A stretch of DNA of 10,356 bases from assembly GCA_023420745.1 (NCBI GenBank), contig JAEZVQ010000072.1:1-10356 (forward strand), written 5' to 3'. Shown here in pieces: positions 1 to 7,398 of the stretch. The position numbers were made by a program, and so were the translations under genes. The stretch comes from Actinomycetes bacterium (GTDB taxonomy: Bacteria; Actinomycetota; Actinomycetes; Actinomycetales; Actinomycetaceae). Position 1 is the stretch's first letter, and each line of letters opens with the position of its first letter. The notes beneath the pieces are model-generated. The model did not search any database and was not told the origin of the DNA. It was given only the letters and a program-made list of their open reading frames with translations.

Positions 1-2
1 TC

Positions 3-1220
3 GATCACGAGGATCTCGGTGACGTGTGGGTGGACACCGAGGACGTCGTCGCCAGTGAGGGTGAGGACAACACCGGGGACGGAAATGACGCCGCCGCGTG
101 GCCGATCGACGTCAGTGAGCCGAGCGATTCGGCGGCGAATCAGGACAGCGACGAGAACTCAACTGATGTCGTCTTCACGAAGTCGACGCAACGCGGGTCA
201 ATTATTGCCGTGTGGGGGACCGCTGGGGCGCCTGGGCGTTCGACCATCGCAATGCACATTGCCCACGCCATTGCCCGCGAGCAGCCGGCAATCATCGTCG
301 ATGCCGATCTTGCTGAGCCGTCCCAGATTCTTCTCCACGGACTCGGTTTTGAAGCCAGCGGTGTCGCGCAAGTGGTGCGCAACCGCAACCTCGGACACGA
401 CGGAGCTCACACCCCGCGCGAACTGTGTACCGAGCTGACGCCAACGCTGGCCTTACTCACCGGTTTGACCCGCGCCGACCAGTGGCGCCAAATTCCCGCG
501 GAACCGCTGGCAGACGCGATCGAAAGCCTCGCCGACTACGGGCACGTCATCGTCGACCTCGGTTCCGGGATGGGCGAATCCGACCCGTCGCAATTGACGT
601 TTGTCCCCCGACCTGAAGATATTAACTCCGAAATTCTCACGCGCGCTGACCGCAGGATCCTCGTGGTACGAGCCGACGCTATCGGCATGTCGCGACTGCC
701 TCATGCCCTCAACCAGATTCGCGACCTCGAAGTCCCGATCGACGTCATCGTCGTCAACCGAGCTCAGCGTGCCACCATCGGCACCCGCAACTACTCCGGT
801 GTCCACACCGTCATGGGATCGATGGTGGAGGATATTCCCTACGTGGTGATCGACGAGGATATCGCGGTGTCACGCGCGTTGATGAGTTGCGAGGTTGCGC
901 GCGACGGCAGTGAACCGTCTTCGATGGCGCATGTCATTGACACGTTGATTTCCGCGCTCAAACTCGATGCCCCACAGGTTGGCGCAACGGTGAGCGAGCC
1001 GGCGCCACACGGTGCGCCGTTAGCCGGTGAGTCGCCAAGCGGTGAGCAGCACACCGGCGACCTCCCGGACGGTGCGTCAACCGGTAGCGATTCGCCGGGC
1101 GGTGCGGTGCAGCACGCGGCGCTGCCGTCTCGTCGCGCTCGACATCGGAGAACACCTGTGGGAGAGCGGATCACACGGTGGTGGCGGATGTGTCGTGACG
1201 CCTTCGCTATGCCACACTGA
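3..1220 (+). CDS. CpaE/MinD-like P-loop ATPase, 5'-truncated by the window edge
   Basis: The reading frame is open to the left edge (first full codon at 3) and ends at TGA 1218-1220. A GTG at 24 could serve as a start, but it opens straight into an acidic low-complexity linker, so I think the true N-terminus lies outside; relatives often carry a receiver-like domain there. Numbering from GTG 24: acidic disordered stretch 1-58; ATPase core from about 59; P-loop G68-A-P-G-R-S-T74, with arginine where Walker A normally has lysine; VDADLAEPS at 92-100, matching the MinD/ParA switch region; LTGLTRADQW at 145-154, typical of the actinobacterial CpaE-like group; VIVDLG at 175-180 as the Walker B-type strand. 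After about 315 comes a Gly/Ser/Pro-rich repeat tail, then an arginine-rich C-terminus with a possible amphipathic helix (379-396). The family belongs to the MinD/CpaE ATPases, which position pili, secretion or division machinery at the membrane; the exact role here is unknown. Confident of the family, unsure of function. Confidence 0.85.
   Translation, partial: DHEDLGDVWVDTEDVVASEGEDNTGDGNDAAAWPIDVSEPSDSAANQDSDENSTDVVFTKSTQRGSIIAVWGTAGAPGRSTIAMHIAHAIAREQPAIIVDADLAEPSQILLHGLGFEASGVAQVVRNRNLGHDGAHTPRELCTELTPTLALLTGLTRADQWRQIPAEPLADAIESLADYGHVIVDLGSGMGESDPSQLTFVPRPEDINSEILTRADRRILVVRADAIGMSRLPHALNQIRDLEVPIDVIVVNRAQRATIGTRNYSGVHTVMGSMVEDIPYVVIDEDIAVSRALMSCEVARDGSEPSSMAHVIDTLISALKLDAPQVGATVSEPAPHGAPLAGESPSGEQHTGDLPDGASTGSDSPGGAVQHAALPSRRARHRRTPVGERITRWWRMCRDAFAMPH
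1023..1115 (+). repeat. Degenerate in-frame tandem repeat in the tail of the CpaE-like ATPase gene
   Basis: Three imperfect units lie head to tail in frame: 1023-1052, 1053-1079 and 1080-1115. Each starts with an (A/G)CCGG-type sequence and contains a GGTG core. They encode the peptides AGESPSGEQH, TGDLPDGAS and TGSDSPGGAVQH, a Gly/Asp/Ser/Pro-rich, probably disordered linker. The unit lengths (30, 27 and 36 nt) are all multiples of three, so gain or loss of a unit would keep the frame. The repeat is degenerate and was judged by eye. Confidence 0.45.
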
Positions 1221-1224
1221 CACT

Positions 1225-1812
1225 ATGGGGACTTCGACTCAGCGAGCGCACGAAACACGCGACCATGCCGGCGCGACCAGGCGACGAGTGTGGATTCCCT
1301 GCGTTGTCAGCGACCTCGCTCTGCCTCGGTGCCCGGTGCGCAGCATGGTTATCCCCGATTTCGAGTCGGTCAGCAACGTCGATGAAGGGATGGATGCGGC
1401 GCTGACATCGGCTGCGGTGGCGCTGAGCGCCGACGATATTGAACGCGCTGAATACGATGCTCTCATCAACGCGTCGATCGAGTCGCTGATTGTCATTCGT
1501 GACTCGCAGGAGGGCACTTCCCCGGAGGTGCCGCGTCGAGTAGTCGCCGTTGCCGACCTCGATCTCGACGGTGAGGATGTGACGCGAGGGCACTTAGCGC
1601 TGCCGCGTCACGTCGACTGGCACCACGTTCGAGCCCTCTTCGTTGACGACGATGACGGGGTCGACGTCGTGCGTGCCTGTTGTGAGGCGGCAACGCAGGA
1701 CGAGGCTGACCGCTGTGTCGAGGTGCTTCTCGACTTCCCTCTCGACTGGTACGACATCGCCGAGCGCGAGGCGCTGGCTCGCACGCTGTCAGGCGTGGAT
1801 TCGCAAGGTTGA
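1225..1812 (+). CDS. DUF6912 family protein (uncharacterised, actinobacterial)
   Basis: A 195-residue protein from ATG 1225, only 4 bp after the stop of the CpaE-like ATPase, so probably cotranscribed with it. Features that match my memory of DUF6912: an N-terminal strand RVWIP (residues 21-25), a helical ADDIERAEYDALINAS segment (69-84), RRVVAVADL (104-112), an acidic run VDDDDGVD at the end of a strand (140-147), and a C-terminal LDWYDIAERE (173-182). No catalytic motif, membrane segment or signal peptide is visible, and the function of the family is unknown. Start choice is uncertain. ATG 1225 has no clear Shine-Dalgarno and adds about 20 polar residues before the conserved strand. GTG 1288, preceded by AGG at 1279-1281, would give 174 residues, closer to the usual size. 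The last 24 nt overlap the 3' end of sbcC on the other strand. Confidence 0.8.
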   Translation: MGTSTQRAHETRDHAGATRRRVWIPCVVSDLALPRCPVRSMVIPDFESVSNVDEGMDAALTSAAVALSADDIERAEYDALINASIESLIVIRDSQEGTSPEVPRRVVAVADLDLDGEDVTRGHLALPRHVDWHHVRALFVDDDDGVDVVRACCEAATQDEADRCVEVLLDFPLDWYDIAEREALARTLSGVDSQG

Positions 1813-4800
1813 CGGGCCGTCGACCTGACCGCTCACCTCGATTCCATCATGGATTCGCCGACGCATCTCTTCGACGTGTGAAATGACACCGATGGTTCGC
1901 CCGGTCGAGCGCAGCGATTCCAAGCCGCGCATCACCTGGTCGAGGGTTTCACCGTCAAGGTGACCGAATCCCTCGTCGATGAGCATCGTTTTGAACTCGA
2001 CCCCACCGGCTTCGCTGGACACGACTTCAGCCAATCCGAGTGCCAGGGCAAGCGAAGTATAGAAACGCTCGCCCCCGGATAGCGTGTGAGGTCCACGTTC
2101 CCCATCCTCATCATTGGCGAAAATCGACAGCCCGAGCCCCGATTTCACCGCCTGCGACGTGGCATCTTTTTCGGTGAAACGCAGCTCGTATTTTCCGGAA
2201 GAAAACGCGGCTAGATACGGGTTCGCGGCGGCGAGGACGTCTTCAAATCGAGTGCGCAACACCCACGTTTCCAACGTCGTCGCTCCCGCGCTCGTGCCCT
2301 GGGCATTAGCAATCCGAGCGAGAGTGAGAAGGGAACCCATGTCTGTCATTTCTGTCTCGATTGCCTTCGACGCCTTGGTGATCGTCGTCAGGCGCCGCCG
2401 GAGTATTCTCATGGTTTGTTCGCAGCGTTGCTCGTCATCGCGGGCGTGGTCACTGCGAGCCGCCAGTGAGGCAACGACGTGTCGCAGGTGATCCCGGTCG
2501 AGTCCATTATGGCTGTGCCAGCGGTTATCGCGTGCCGCTTCCACACGCCCGCGCGCTTCGTGCACGGCGGCGCGTGCCGTGTCGATCCTCTCCGTCATCG
2601 AGCGCAGCTCATCGTCGGAGACCAGCGCCTCCCGCACCTCATCGACGCTGGCAAAAACGGCTGAATCGTCAATCATTGTGGCTAGTGCGGCACGAGCCTC
2701 CCCGTCACGTTCCCGGGCGCGATCACACGCCTCGACAGCGGCAACGACCGCACGCAGTTCCTCGTCGCGGGCGACCAGCGCCACTCGTCGAGCTTCAACA
2801 CTGTCGTACCCGCAGCACGCCTCCCGATAGGCGTCGGCGAGCTGAGACATCCGCTGTTCGGCTTCGGCTCGACGCGCCTCGGCGGTCTCGATTGTGCGCG
2901 TCGTGTCATCGAGTTCGCGACGTTGCGCATCGAGTGCGCCACACGCCTCGTCATATTCGCGCTGCCAGGTTGGAAGCTGGTCGCGAATTGCGGTGAGCTC
3001 CCGATAGCGTTCGTCACACGCCCGGTGATGCTCCTCGATCGCTTCCGTCGCCCGCCCGCCCAAATCGGCGACAATCGCAGCGATCGCCTTGGTCAACTCT
3101 GCCTGCGTGGTTTGTGCGGTCGTCAGCTTCTCAGCGAGTGCCGCGTGATGCTGATGAGCGGTATCGACAGCCTCCCACGTCACCTGGTCGTTGTTCGGCT
3201 CGGCGGGATCCGGGTGCGTCAGTGACCCGCATACCGGGCACGGCTGGTCGTCACTCAACGTGTCGGCAATCAGTGACGCCTGGGACTGAATCCAGCGTTG
3301 GACGAGGTCGCGATGTTGGCGTGCCGACTGCTGTTCATCTCTGCGCAGTTGCCCAATCTCCTCGGCAATGTCGACAAGATCTCTCCGATGTTTGTCGGCG
3401 GTGCGCGCCTGCTCGAGTTCTTGTGCAGCGGTGGTCAGCGCGCGCATACACTCGTCGATCCCGTCAAGCTGCTCGCGGTAGTGAGCGAGTTGCTCGGCGT
3501 AGGTTGCGAGTGGCATTTGCGCAGCGGCAACCGCCTCGCTCAGCGCCTGCGCGCGCTGCTGCGCGTCCGCGAGGGTTTCCTGTGCCGCGTCACGCTCTTG
3601 TTGAGCGTCCTCAACACGGTGCTCGAGGTCGACAGCGTGGTCGAGTCCGCCGAGTTCACGCTGCACTTGGGTGATGGCGTTGCGAAGTGAAGCGAGGGGG
3701 ACGTCATCCAGCGTCGCAGTGTCGAGTTCTCGCTGTGTCACTGCGGTGATTGTCGCCTCGCTCACCCCTTCTCGTGCGCGGCGAGCGTCGTCTTCAGCCG
3801 CGTTGAGTGCTCGAGCTGCCGAGTCGGTCGCGTGTATTGGTGCGGCGAAGAGACGTGCCGCCTCACCCAGGCGGGAGCGCTCGCGCAGGGGTTCGAGAGC
3901 ATCCCACGCGGCTTGCGCTTCAGCGGCTTCCCGCTGAGCTCGCGTGAACTGCTCGCGTGCGTCAGCGATCGCGTCGGCGTTATGCAGATCAGATCGCGCA
4001 TCGGCATAGTCGGCGGCGCAGCGCGCGGCGCTCGATCGCGCAGTGTCGAGAGTGACCGTACCGGCGGCGAGGATGTCGGTCAGTTCCTCGCGCATCGCGT
4101 CGAAATCTCCGGCGCCGATTAGTGCGTTCATTCGGTCGCCGAATCCGTCGGCGCTGTCAATATCGGTGAGCTCGCGCGCATCCTCGCTCAACTGCACGAC
4201 GTGGGCGAGTAGTGCAGTTCGTGCCTCGGCGTCGTGGCGTCGTGCTTGGTCAGCGCGTTCTTTGAGCGTGCGCTGAAATGCCTCAAAATCACCCGTTTTG
4301 AAGATGTCCCGCAGTACCGTGGTGCGCTGCATCGGTGAGGCTTCGATGAACTGGGCAAACTTGCCTTGCGGTAGCACTACGGTTTGGAGGAATTGCGCGT
4401 AGGCAAGCCCGACGATCGAGACGACAGTGGCGTTGACCTCGCGGATGCGGGTGGCTAGCGGGATGCGTTCCGTGATTGTGCCGTCAACGATGACGAGGCG
4501 CTCGATACTGGCTTTCGCGGGGGTTTCACTCGCGTTGCCCGGTTTGAGGTAGGGGACGGTTCGACTGACCTCGTAAACACCACCATTGACGTCAAAGCGG
4601 AGGGTGACGGACGAGGGTGCGGTCGGCTCGGCGTAGCGCGAGCGTAAACGCTGGACATTTGAGGTCACCCCCACTGCGTCGGATCCGTAGAGCGCGTAGC
4701 ACAGGGCGTCAATGATCGTCGATTTCCCCGACCCGGTACGCCCGCGTAGCAGGAACAGCCCGGAGGCGTCGAAACGTGAAAAGTCAATGGTCTCGGTGCC

Positions 4801-4845
4801 GGCAAAGGGACCGATTCCCGTGAACGTCAACGTCAGAAGCCGCAT
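1789..4845 (-). CDS. sbcC: Exonuclease subunit SbcC (Rad50-like SMC-type ATPase)
   Basis: SbcC is the ATPase half of the SbcCD (Rad50-Mre11-type) complex, which opens DNA hairpins and trims protein-blocked ends in the cytoplasm. The 1018 residues show the full order of domains: ATP-binding lobe with Walker A GRTGSGKST (35-43); Q-loop region VVLPQGKF (156-163); long Glu/Arg/Ala-rich coiled coil (about 200-530); zinc hook C536-P-V-C539 at the apex; returning coiled coil (about 545-835); then the second lobe with ABC signature LSGGER (922-927), Walker B TMLIDEGFG (953-961), D-loop LDGETLD (963-969) and switch histidine H990 in VISHVEEM. Length is normal for the family and no motif is missing. 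The start at ATG 4845 sits behind a strong Shine-Dalgarno that overlaps the sbcD stop, so the two subunits are translated in sequence. It is the last gene of the probable DUF454-hisN-sbcD-sbcC operon. Confidence 0.97.
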   Translation of the reverse strand: MRLLTLTFTGIGPFAGTETIDFSRFDASGLFLLRGRTGSGKSTIIDALCYALYGSDAVGVTSNVQRLRSRYAEPTAPSSVTLRFDVNGGVYEVSRTVPYLKPGNASETPAKASIERLVIVDGTITERIPLATRIREVNATVVSIVGLAYAQFLQTVVLPQGKFAQFIEASPMQRTTVLRDIFKTGDFEAFQRTLKERADQARRHDAEARTALLAHVVQLSEDARELTDIDSADGFGDRMNALIGAGDFDAMREELTDILAAGTVTLDTARSSAARCAADYADARSDLHNADAIADAREQFTRAQREAAEAQAAWDALEPLRERSRLGEAARLFAAPIHATDSAARALNAAEDDARRAREGVSEATITAVTQRELDTATLDDVPLASLRNAITQVQRELGGLDHAVDLEHRVEDAQQERDAAQETLADAQQRAQALSEAVAAAQMPLATYAEQLAHYREQLDGIDECMRALTTAAQELEQARTADKHRRDLVDIAEEIGQLRRDEQQSARQHRDLVQRWIQSQASLIADTLSDDQPCPVCGSLTHPDPAEPNNDQVTWEAVDTAHQHHAALAEKLTTAQTTQAELTKAIAAIVADLGGRATEAIEEHHRACDERYRELTAIRDQLPTWQREYDEACGALDAQRRELDDTTRTIETAEARRAEAEQRMSQLADAYREACCGYDSVEARRVALVARDEELRAVVAAVEACDRARERDGEARAALATMIDDSAVFASVDEVREALVSDDELRSMTERIDTARAAVHEARGRVEAARDNRWHSHNGLDRDHLRHVVASLAARSDHARDDEQRCEQTMRILRRRLTTITKASKAIETEMTDMGSLLTLARIANAQGTSAGATTLETWVLRTRFEDVLAAANPYLAAFSSGKYELRFTEKDATSQAVKSGLGLSIFANDEDGERGPHTLSGGERFYTSLALALGLAEVVSSEAGGVEFKTMLIDEGFGHLDGETLDQVMRGLESLRSTGRTIGVISHVEEMRRRIHDGIEVSGQVDGPSTLRIHA

Positions 4846-4849
4846 GATT

Positions 4850-4855
4850 CCTCCT
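4850..4855 (-). promoter_or_regulatory. Strong ribosome binding site of sbcC
   Basis: Read on the minus strand, the sbcD stop and sbcC start are joined as TGAGGAGGAATCATG. AGGAGG begins at the last base of the sbcD TGA and lies 4 nt before the sbcC ATG (4845). It is the best Shine-Dalgarno in the window; most other junctions rely on overlapping stop and start codons or have little recognisable signal. It suggests that SbcC synthesis is set by efficient re-initiation after SbcD. Confidence 0.8.
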
Positions 4856-6069
4856 CACTGTTCTTCGCCGCGTCGCAGCGTGGTCCACACGTCGTCGATG
4901 ATGCGTCGTTCATCGGTAGTGAGTTCACGATCGAGTGATTGGGTGAAAAAGGCTGTCGTCGCCTCGATGCGTGACAGTGCGGTGACGTCGCGTCGCGGTT
5001 GGGCAGCGTCGGTTTCGGCTGCGGTGTGGCGGATGACGAGAGCATGCGGGTAGGTGCGGCGAATCCGCTCAACCATACGCTCGGGGCGCAGCGCGTCGGT
5101 AACACTGACCTGGACGAATGCCGACGGTGCCCATGCTGGTGGTGCGCTGGTCAGCTCATCCAATGTCCCGGCGATTACGCGCAGATCCAGCCCGGATTCG
5201 GTGGGAATCTCGCGGGTGGTGAGCTGTCGCCCCTCAATGTCGATGATTGTTGAGGACTTGCTATCGCTGGCCTCGGAAAACGACAGCGGCATTACCGAGC
5301 CGCTGTAGCGCACGCTGACCTCATCGTCGCGATACGGGGTCTGCGGACGATGCAGGTGCCCACACGCCACGTAGCTCACACCGTGCGAACGACGATCGTC
5401 GCGGCGTTGGTGACCGAGGTGGGCGAAAACAGTACCGGGGATCTGTTGCGCACCGCCGACGCTGATGTCGCGTTCAGAATCGGACGTTGTCGAACCGGTA
5501 ACGAAGGCGTGAACCACGGCGATTGCCAGGTCGCGGGGATGCGCGGCAAGGTCGTCGTCGACGCGGCGCATCGCCGCAGCCATCACTGCTTCGTGAGAGC
5601 GGGGGAGAGCACTCTCGCTCACATCCGTCGCGTCATCCTCCACAGTGGCGTGATCGGGGGAGGCGAGCAGGTATCGTGCCCGATCGGGTTCGAGATACGG
5701 GATCGGGTAGATGCGCACACCGTCGAGGTCGATGGCACGTCCACAGTCACGTTCGTCCCACACCACATGCAGCCCGTCACGGTGAAACTGGGCGCCAAAT
5801 CCCAGACGCTGAGCAGAATCGTGGTTGCCGGGGATGACGATGAGCCGCGTGCGGTCAACGAGTCGCGCAAAGGCATCCTCACACATGGCAATCGCTGACG
5901 TCGACGCCACAGCCCGGTCAAACACATCGCCCGCAACGATGACGGCATCGGGTTTTTCCTCGTCGACGAGGTCGACAAAATGGTCGAGAAAACGCGCGTG
6001 ATACGTCTCCAGCGGCATGGCGTGAAGAGTGCGCCCCAGGTGCCAGTCGGCAGTATGAATGATCCTCAT
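4855..6069 (-). CDS. sbcD: Exonuclease subunit SbcD (Mre11-like nuclease)
   Basis: SbcD is the metal-dependent nuclease of the SbcCD complex. The 404-residue protein begins with the family N-terminus [13 protein letters not shown], carrying the first metal ligands D8 and H10. Further metallophosphoesterase motifs follow in order: GDVFD (47-51), GNHD (81-84), VVHAFV (185-190, third histidine) and GHLH (237-240). The remainder (about 260-404) is the DNA-binding cap and the SbcC-contacting C-terminus; length is ordinary. The start ATG overlaps the hisN stop by 4 nt (ATGA), so translation is likely coupled to hisN. No independent promoter is evident, because the upstream sequence is hisN coding. 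An Asp/Glu-rich loop around 141-156 is slightly acidic but not unusual for an actinobacterial protein. Confidence 0.96.
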   Translation of the reverse strand: MRIIHTADWHLGRTLHAMPLETYHARFLDHFVDLVDEEKPDAVIVAGDVFDRAVASTSAIAMCEDAFARLVDRTRLIVIPGNHDSAQRLGFGAQFHRDGLHVVWDERDCGRAIDLDGVRIYPIPYLEPDRARYLLASPDHATVEDDATDVSESALPRSHEAVMAAAMRRVDDDLAAHPRDLAIAVVHAFVTGSTTSDSERDISVGGAQQIPGTVFAHLGHQRRDDRRSHGVSYVACGHLHRPQTPYRDDEVSVRYSGSVMPLSFSEASDSKSSTIIDIEGRQLTTREIPTESGLDLRVIAGTLDELTSAPPAWAPSAFVQVSVTDALRPERMVERIRRTYPHALVIRHTAAETDAAQPRRDVTALSRIEATTAFFTQSLDRELTTDERRIIDDVWTTLRRGEEQ

Positions 6070-6911
6070 GCCACACCACCACCGTCGTTACCCATCGTGC
6101 CCTGTTCGATTGGAACGTCACCGACGAATCCCAACACCCGGCGCACGGCATGGTGGAGGTGCCCGTTCGTCGCCACCGCGTTGCCACCCCACGGTCCGGG
6201 GTGACCGTCCAGCGAGGTGAAACAACCGCCAGCCCCTTCAACAATAGGGACGAGCGCCGCCATGTCGTAGGTTTCGAGTTCGGGCTCAGCCGCAATGTCG
6301 ACGATTCCCTCAGCAACCATCATGTACGACCAGAAATCCCCGTAGCCGCGTGTCCTCCAGCACTGTCGAGTGAGATCGACAAAGTTGTCGAGCCGCCCCA
6401 TTGCCTCCCAGCCAGCAAGGGACGAAAAAGCGAGCGACGCCTCGGTGAGGGTATCAACCCCCGAGACCCGCAGGCGTTGAGGGGATTGATCGAGAACCCG
6501 CACCCACGCACCGGTATCAGGGGAGGCATACCAGCGTCGCCCCAGTGCGGGAGCCGACACCACCGCGGTGCGCGGATAACCATCTTCGACCACGGCAATC
6601 AGCGTGGCCCACACCGGGACACCGCGCAGATAGTTCTTCGTCCCATCAATCGGGTCGATCACCCACAGGCGTGGAGCGCGTCGCACATCCTCCACGCTCG
6701 TCCCGTACTCCTCGCCGAGGATCGCATCCTCTGGGCGGCATGCCGCAAGCCGGTCGCGCAGCACTCGCTCCGTCGCACGGTCGGCATCGGTGACGGGCGT
6801 GTCATCGGGTTTGGTGGCGACGGAAAAGTCGCGGGAAAAGAATCGCGGTAGTGTGACTTCGTCGGCGAGGTCAGCAAGTTCGATGGCGAGGTCAAGATCG
6901 GCGGTGTCCAC
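6066..6911 (-). CDS. hisN: Histidinol-phosphatase, inositol monophosphatase-type (HisN)
   Basis: HisN dephosphorylates L-histidinol phosphate, the penultimate step of histidine synthesis in many actinobacteria. The 281-residue protein has the Mg-dependent IMPase fold signatures: [11 protein letters not shown] (34-44), metal-binding GEEYG (66-70), the DPIDGTKNY motif (86-94) with two metal-ligand aspartates D86 and D89, and D216 in ETYDMAAL near the C-terminus. Residues that favour HisN over a general inositol phosphatase are [11 protein letters not shown] (96-106) and RGYGDFW (188-194). The start is GTG 6911; it places the first helix ([17 protein letters not shown]) where relatives begin, although the upstream sequence shows only a weak ribosome binding site. 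It lies 24 bp after the DUF454 gene and overlaps sbcD by 4 nt. A broader sugar- or inositol-phosphate activity cannot be ruled out from sequence alone. Confidence 0.92.
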   Translation of the reverse strand: MDTADLDLAIELADLADEVTLPRFFSRDFSVATKPDDTPVTDADRATERVLRDRLAACRPEDAILGEEYGTSVEDVRRAPRLWVIDPIDGTKNYLRGVPVWATLIAVVEDGYPRTAVVSAPALGRRWYASPDTGAWVRVLDQSPQRLRVSGVDTLTEASLAFSSLAGWEAMGRLDNFVDLTRQCWRTRGYGDFWSYMMVAEGIVDIAAEPELETYDMAALVPIVEGAGGCFTSLDGHPGPWGGNAVATNGHLHHAVRRVLGFVGDVPIEQGTMGNDGGGVA

Positions 6912-6935
6912 CCCACTAACGCTACCGGACTCACC

Positions 6936-7304
6936 CTACGGGGTGGAGCGAAGCCGGAGCAGGTGGATCGTCACGCCCACACCGACAATGCCGAGAACCG
7001 CATACATGATCGGTTTGCCGATCATCACCGCGGAGAGCGTCAGTCCACACCACAGAATGATCAGCGTCGTCACCCGGTGTCGTCGGGTGATGCGCCCGGA
7101 TTCATAGTTCGCGAGGTAGGTGCCAAACCACCGGTGGTTGTACAGCCAGGTGTGGAGGCGTTGCGAGGACTTCGCGAAACACAAGGCGGCGAGCAGGAGA
7201 AACGGGGTGGTGGGCAGCAGGGGCAAGACAATGCCAATCGCTGCCAGCCCGACGCAGGCAGCGCCGGCAGCGATGAGAAGATAACGTGTGGCGCCGCGTG
7301 TCAC
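6936..7304 (-). CDS. DUF454 (YbaN-like) small membrane protein
   Basis: A 122-residue integral membrane protein. The family core is plain: LPLLPTTPFLLLAA (27-40) followed by CFAKSSQRLHTWL (42-54) and a short polar loop with HRWFG (57-61). Hydrophobic segments lie at about 8-43 (probably a hairpin broken at the LPLLPTTP turn), 79-95 and 98-116, with basic residues at both ends and in the central loop. The function of DUF454/YbaN proteins is not established. The start is GTG 7304, which lies 7 nt after an extended -10 element, so the message is probably leaderless. It is the first gene of the probable operon that continues into hisN 24 bp downstream. Confidence 0.88.
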   Translation of the reverse strand: MTRGATRYLLIAAGAACVGLAAIGIVLPLLPTTPFLLLAALCFAKSSQRLHTWLYNHRWFGTYLANYESGRITRRHRVTTLIILWCGLTLSAVMIGKPIMYAVLGIVGVGVTIHLLRLRSTP

Positions 7305-7311
7305 GTGGCAG

Positions 7312-7320
7312 AGTCTAGCA
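7312..7320 (-). promoter_or_regulatory. Probable promoter (extended -10) of the DUF454-hisN-sbcD-sbcC operon
   Basis: On the minus strand the sequence TGC-TAGACT (7320 to 7312) fits an extended -10 element of a housekeeping sigma factor. Seven bases (CTGCCAC) separate it from the GTG start at 7304, which puts the expected transcription start on the start codon itself, that is, a leaderless mRNA. No good -35 hexamer is found at 17-18 bp, which is tolerable for an extended -10. No Shine-Dalgarno precedes the GTG, in keeping with leaderless translation. Confidence 0.5.
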
Positions 7321-7361
7321 ACATTGTCGCCGCCACCTGTCCCATAATCACCTCGCTGGCG

Positions 7362-7391
7362 ATGACTGCTGCACTATTTTCTCCCTACACT
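7362..7391 (+). promoter_or_regulatory. Probable leaderless promoter of the glutamine amidotransferase gene
   Basis: A -10 hexamer TACACT (7386-7391) lies 7 nt before the ATG at 7399, so transcription would start at or next to the A of the start codon. A -35-like ATGACT (7362-7367, four of six matches to TTGACA) precedes it with an 18-bp spacer. The -35 overlaps the small inverted repeat TCGC-TG-GCGA (7353-7362), which is short and may be chance. GGGA at 7392-7395 is too close to the ATG to be a good ribosome binding site. Confidence 0.5.
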
Positions 7392-7398
7392 GGGAACC

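Noticed and set aside
1027..1224. Upstream extension of the DUF6912 frame to a GTG at 1027
   Set aside because: It would overlap the CpaE-like ATPase gene by almost 200 bp and add an Arg/Ser/Thr-rich segment unlike the family; starts at 1225 or 1288 are more sensible.
3..1812. CpaE-like ATPase plus DUF6912 as a ParA-ParB partition pair or toxin-antitoxin module
   Set aside because: The DUF6912 protein shows no ParB helix-turn-helix, RHH or toxin motif, and no centromere-like repeat arrays are present. The pairing is better left as unknown.
2466..2996. Open reading frame of about 176 codons on the + strand inside sbcC
   Set aside because: It is antisense to an intact, motif-complete sbcC. 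It is Arg/Pro/Ala/His-rich, as expected from reading GC-rich coding sequence in a wrong frame, and has no recognisable domain.
3114..3690. Two further long + strand open frames antisense to the sbcC coiled coil
   Set aside because: They overlap each other in different frames, show wrong-frame composition and no domain, and the sbcC frame explains the region fully.
1789..6069. sbcCD as part of an anti-phage or other accessory defence island
   Set aside because: Both subunits are of the ordinary chromosomal type, coupled to hisN, with no neighbouring effector, toxin, restriction, CRISPR or mobile gene.
6150..6851. Open frame of 233 codons on the + strand antisense to hisN
   Set aside because: hisN has all its catalytic motifs in the opposite frame. 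The antisense product has no signal, domain or promoter of its own.
7353..7362. TCGCTGGCGA inverted repeat as a definite operator
   Set aside because: The arms are only 4 bp, which is expected by chance in GC-rich DNA. It is mentioned only as a possible part of the divergent promoter region.
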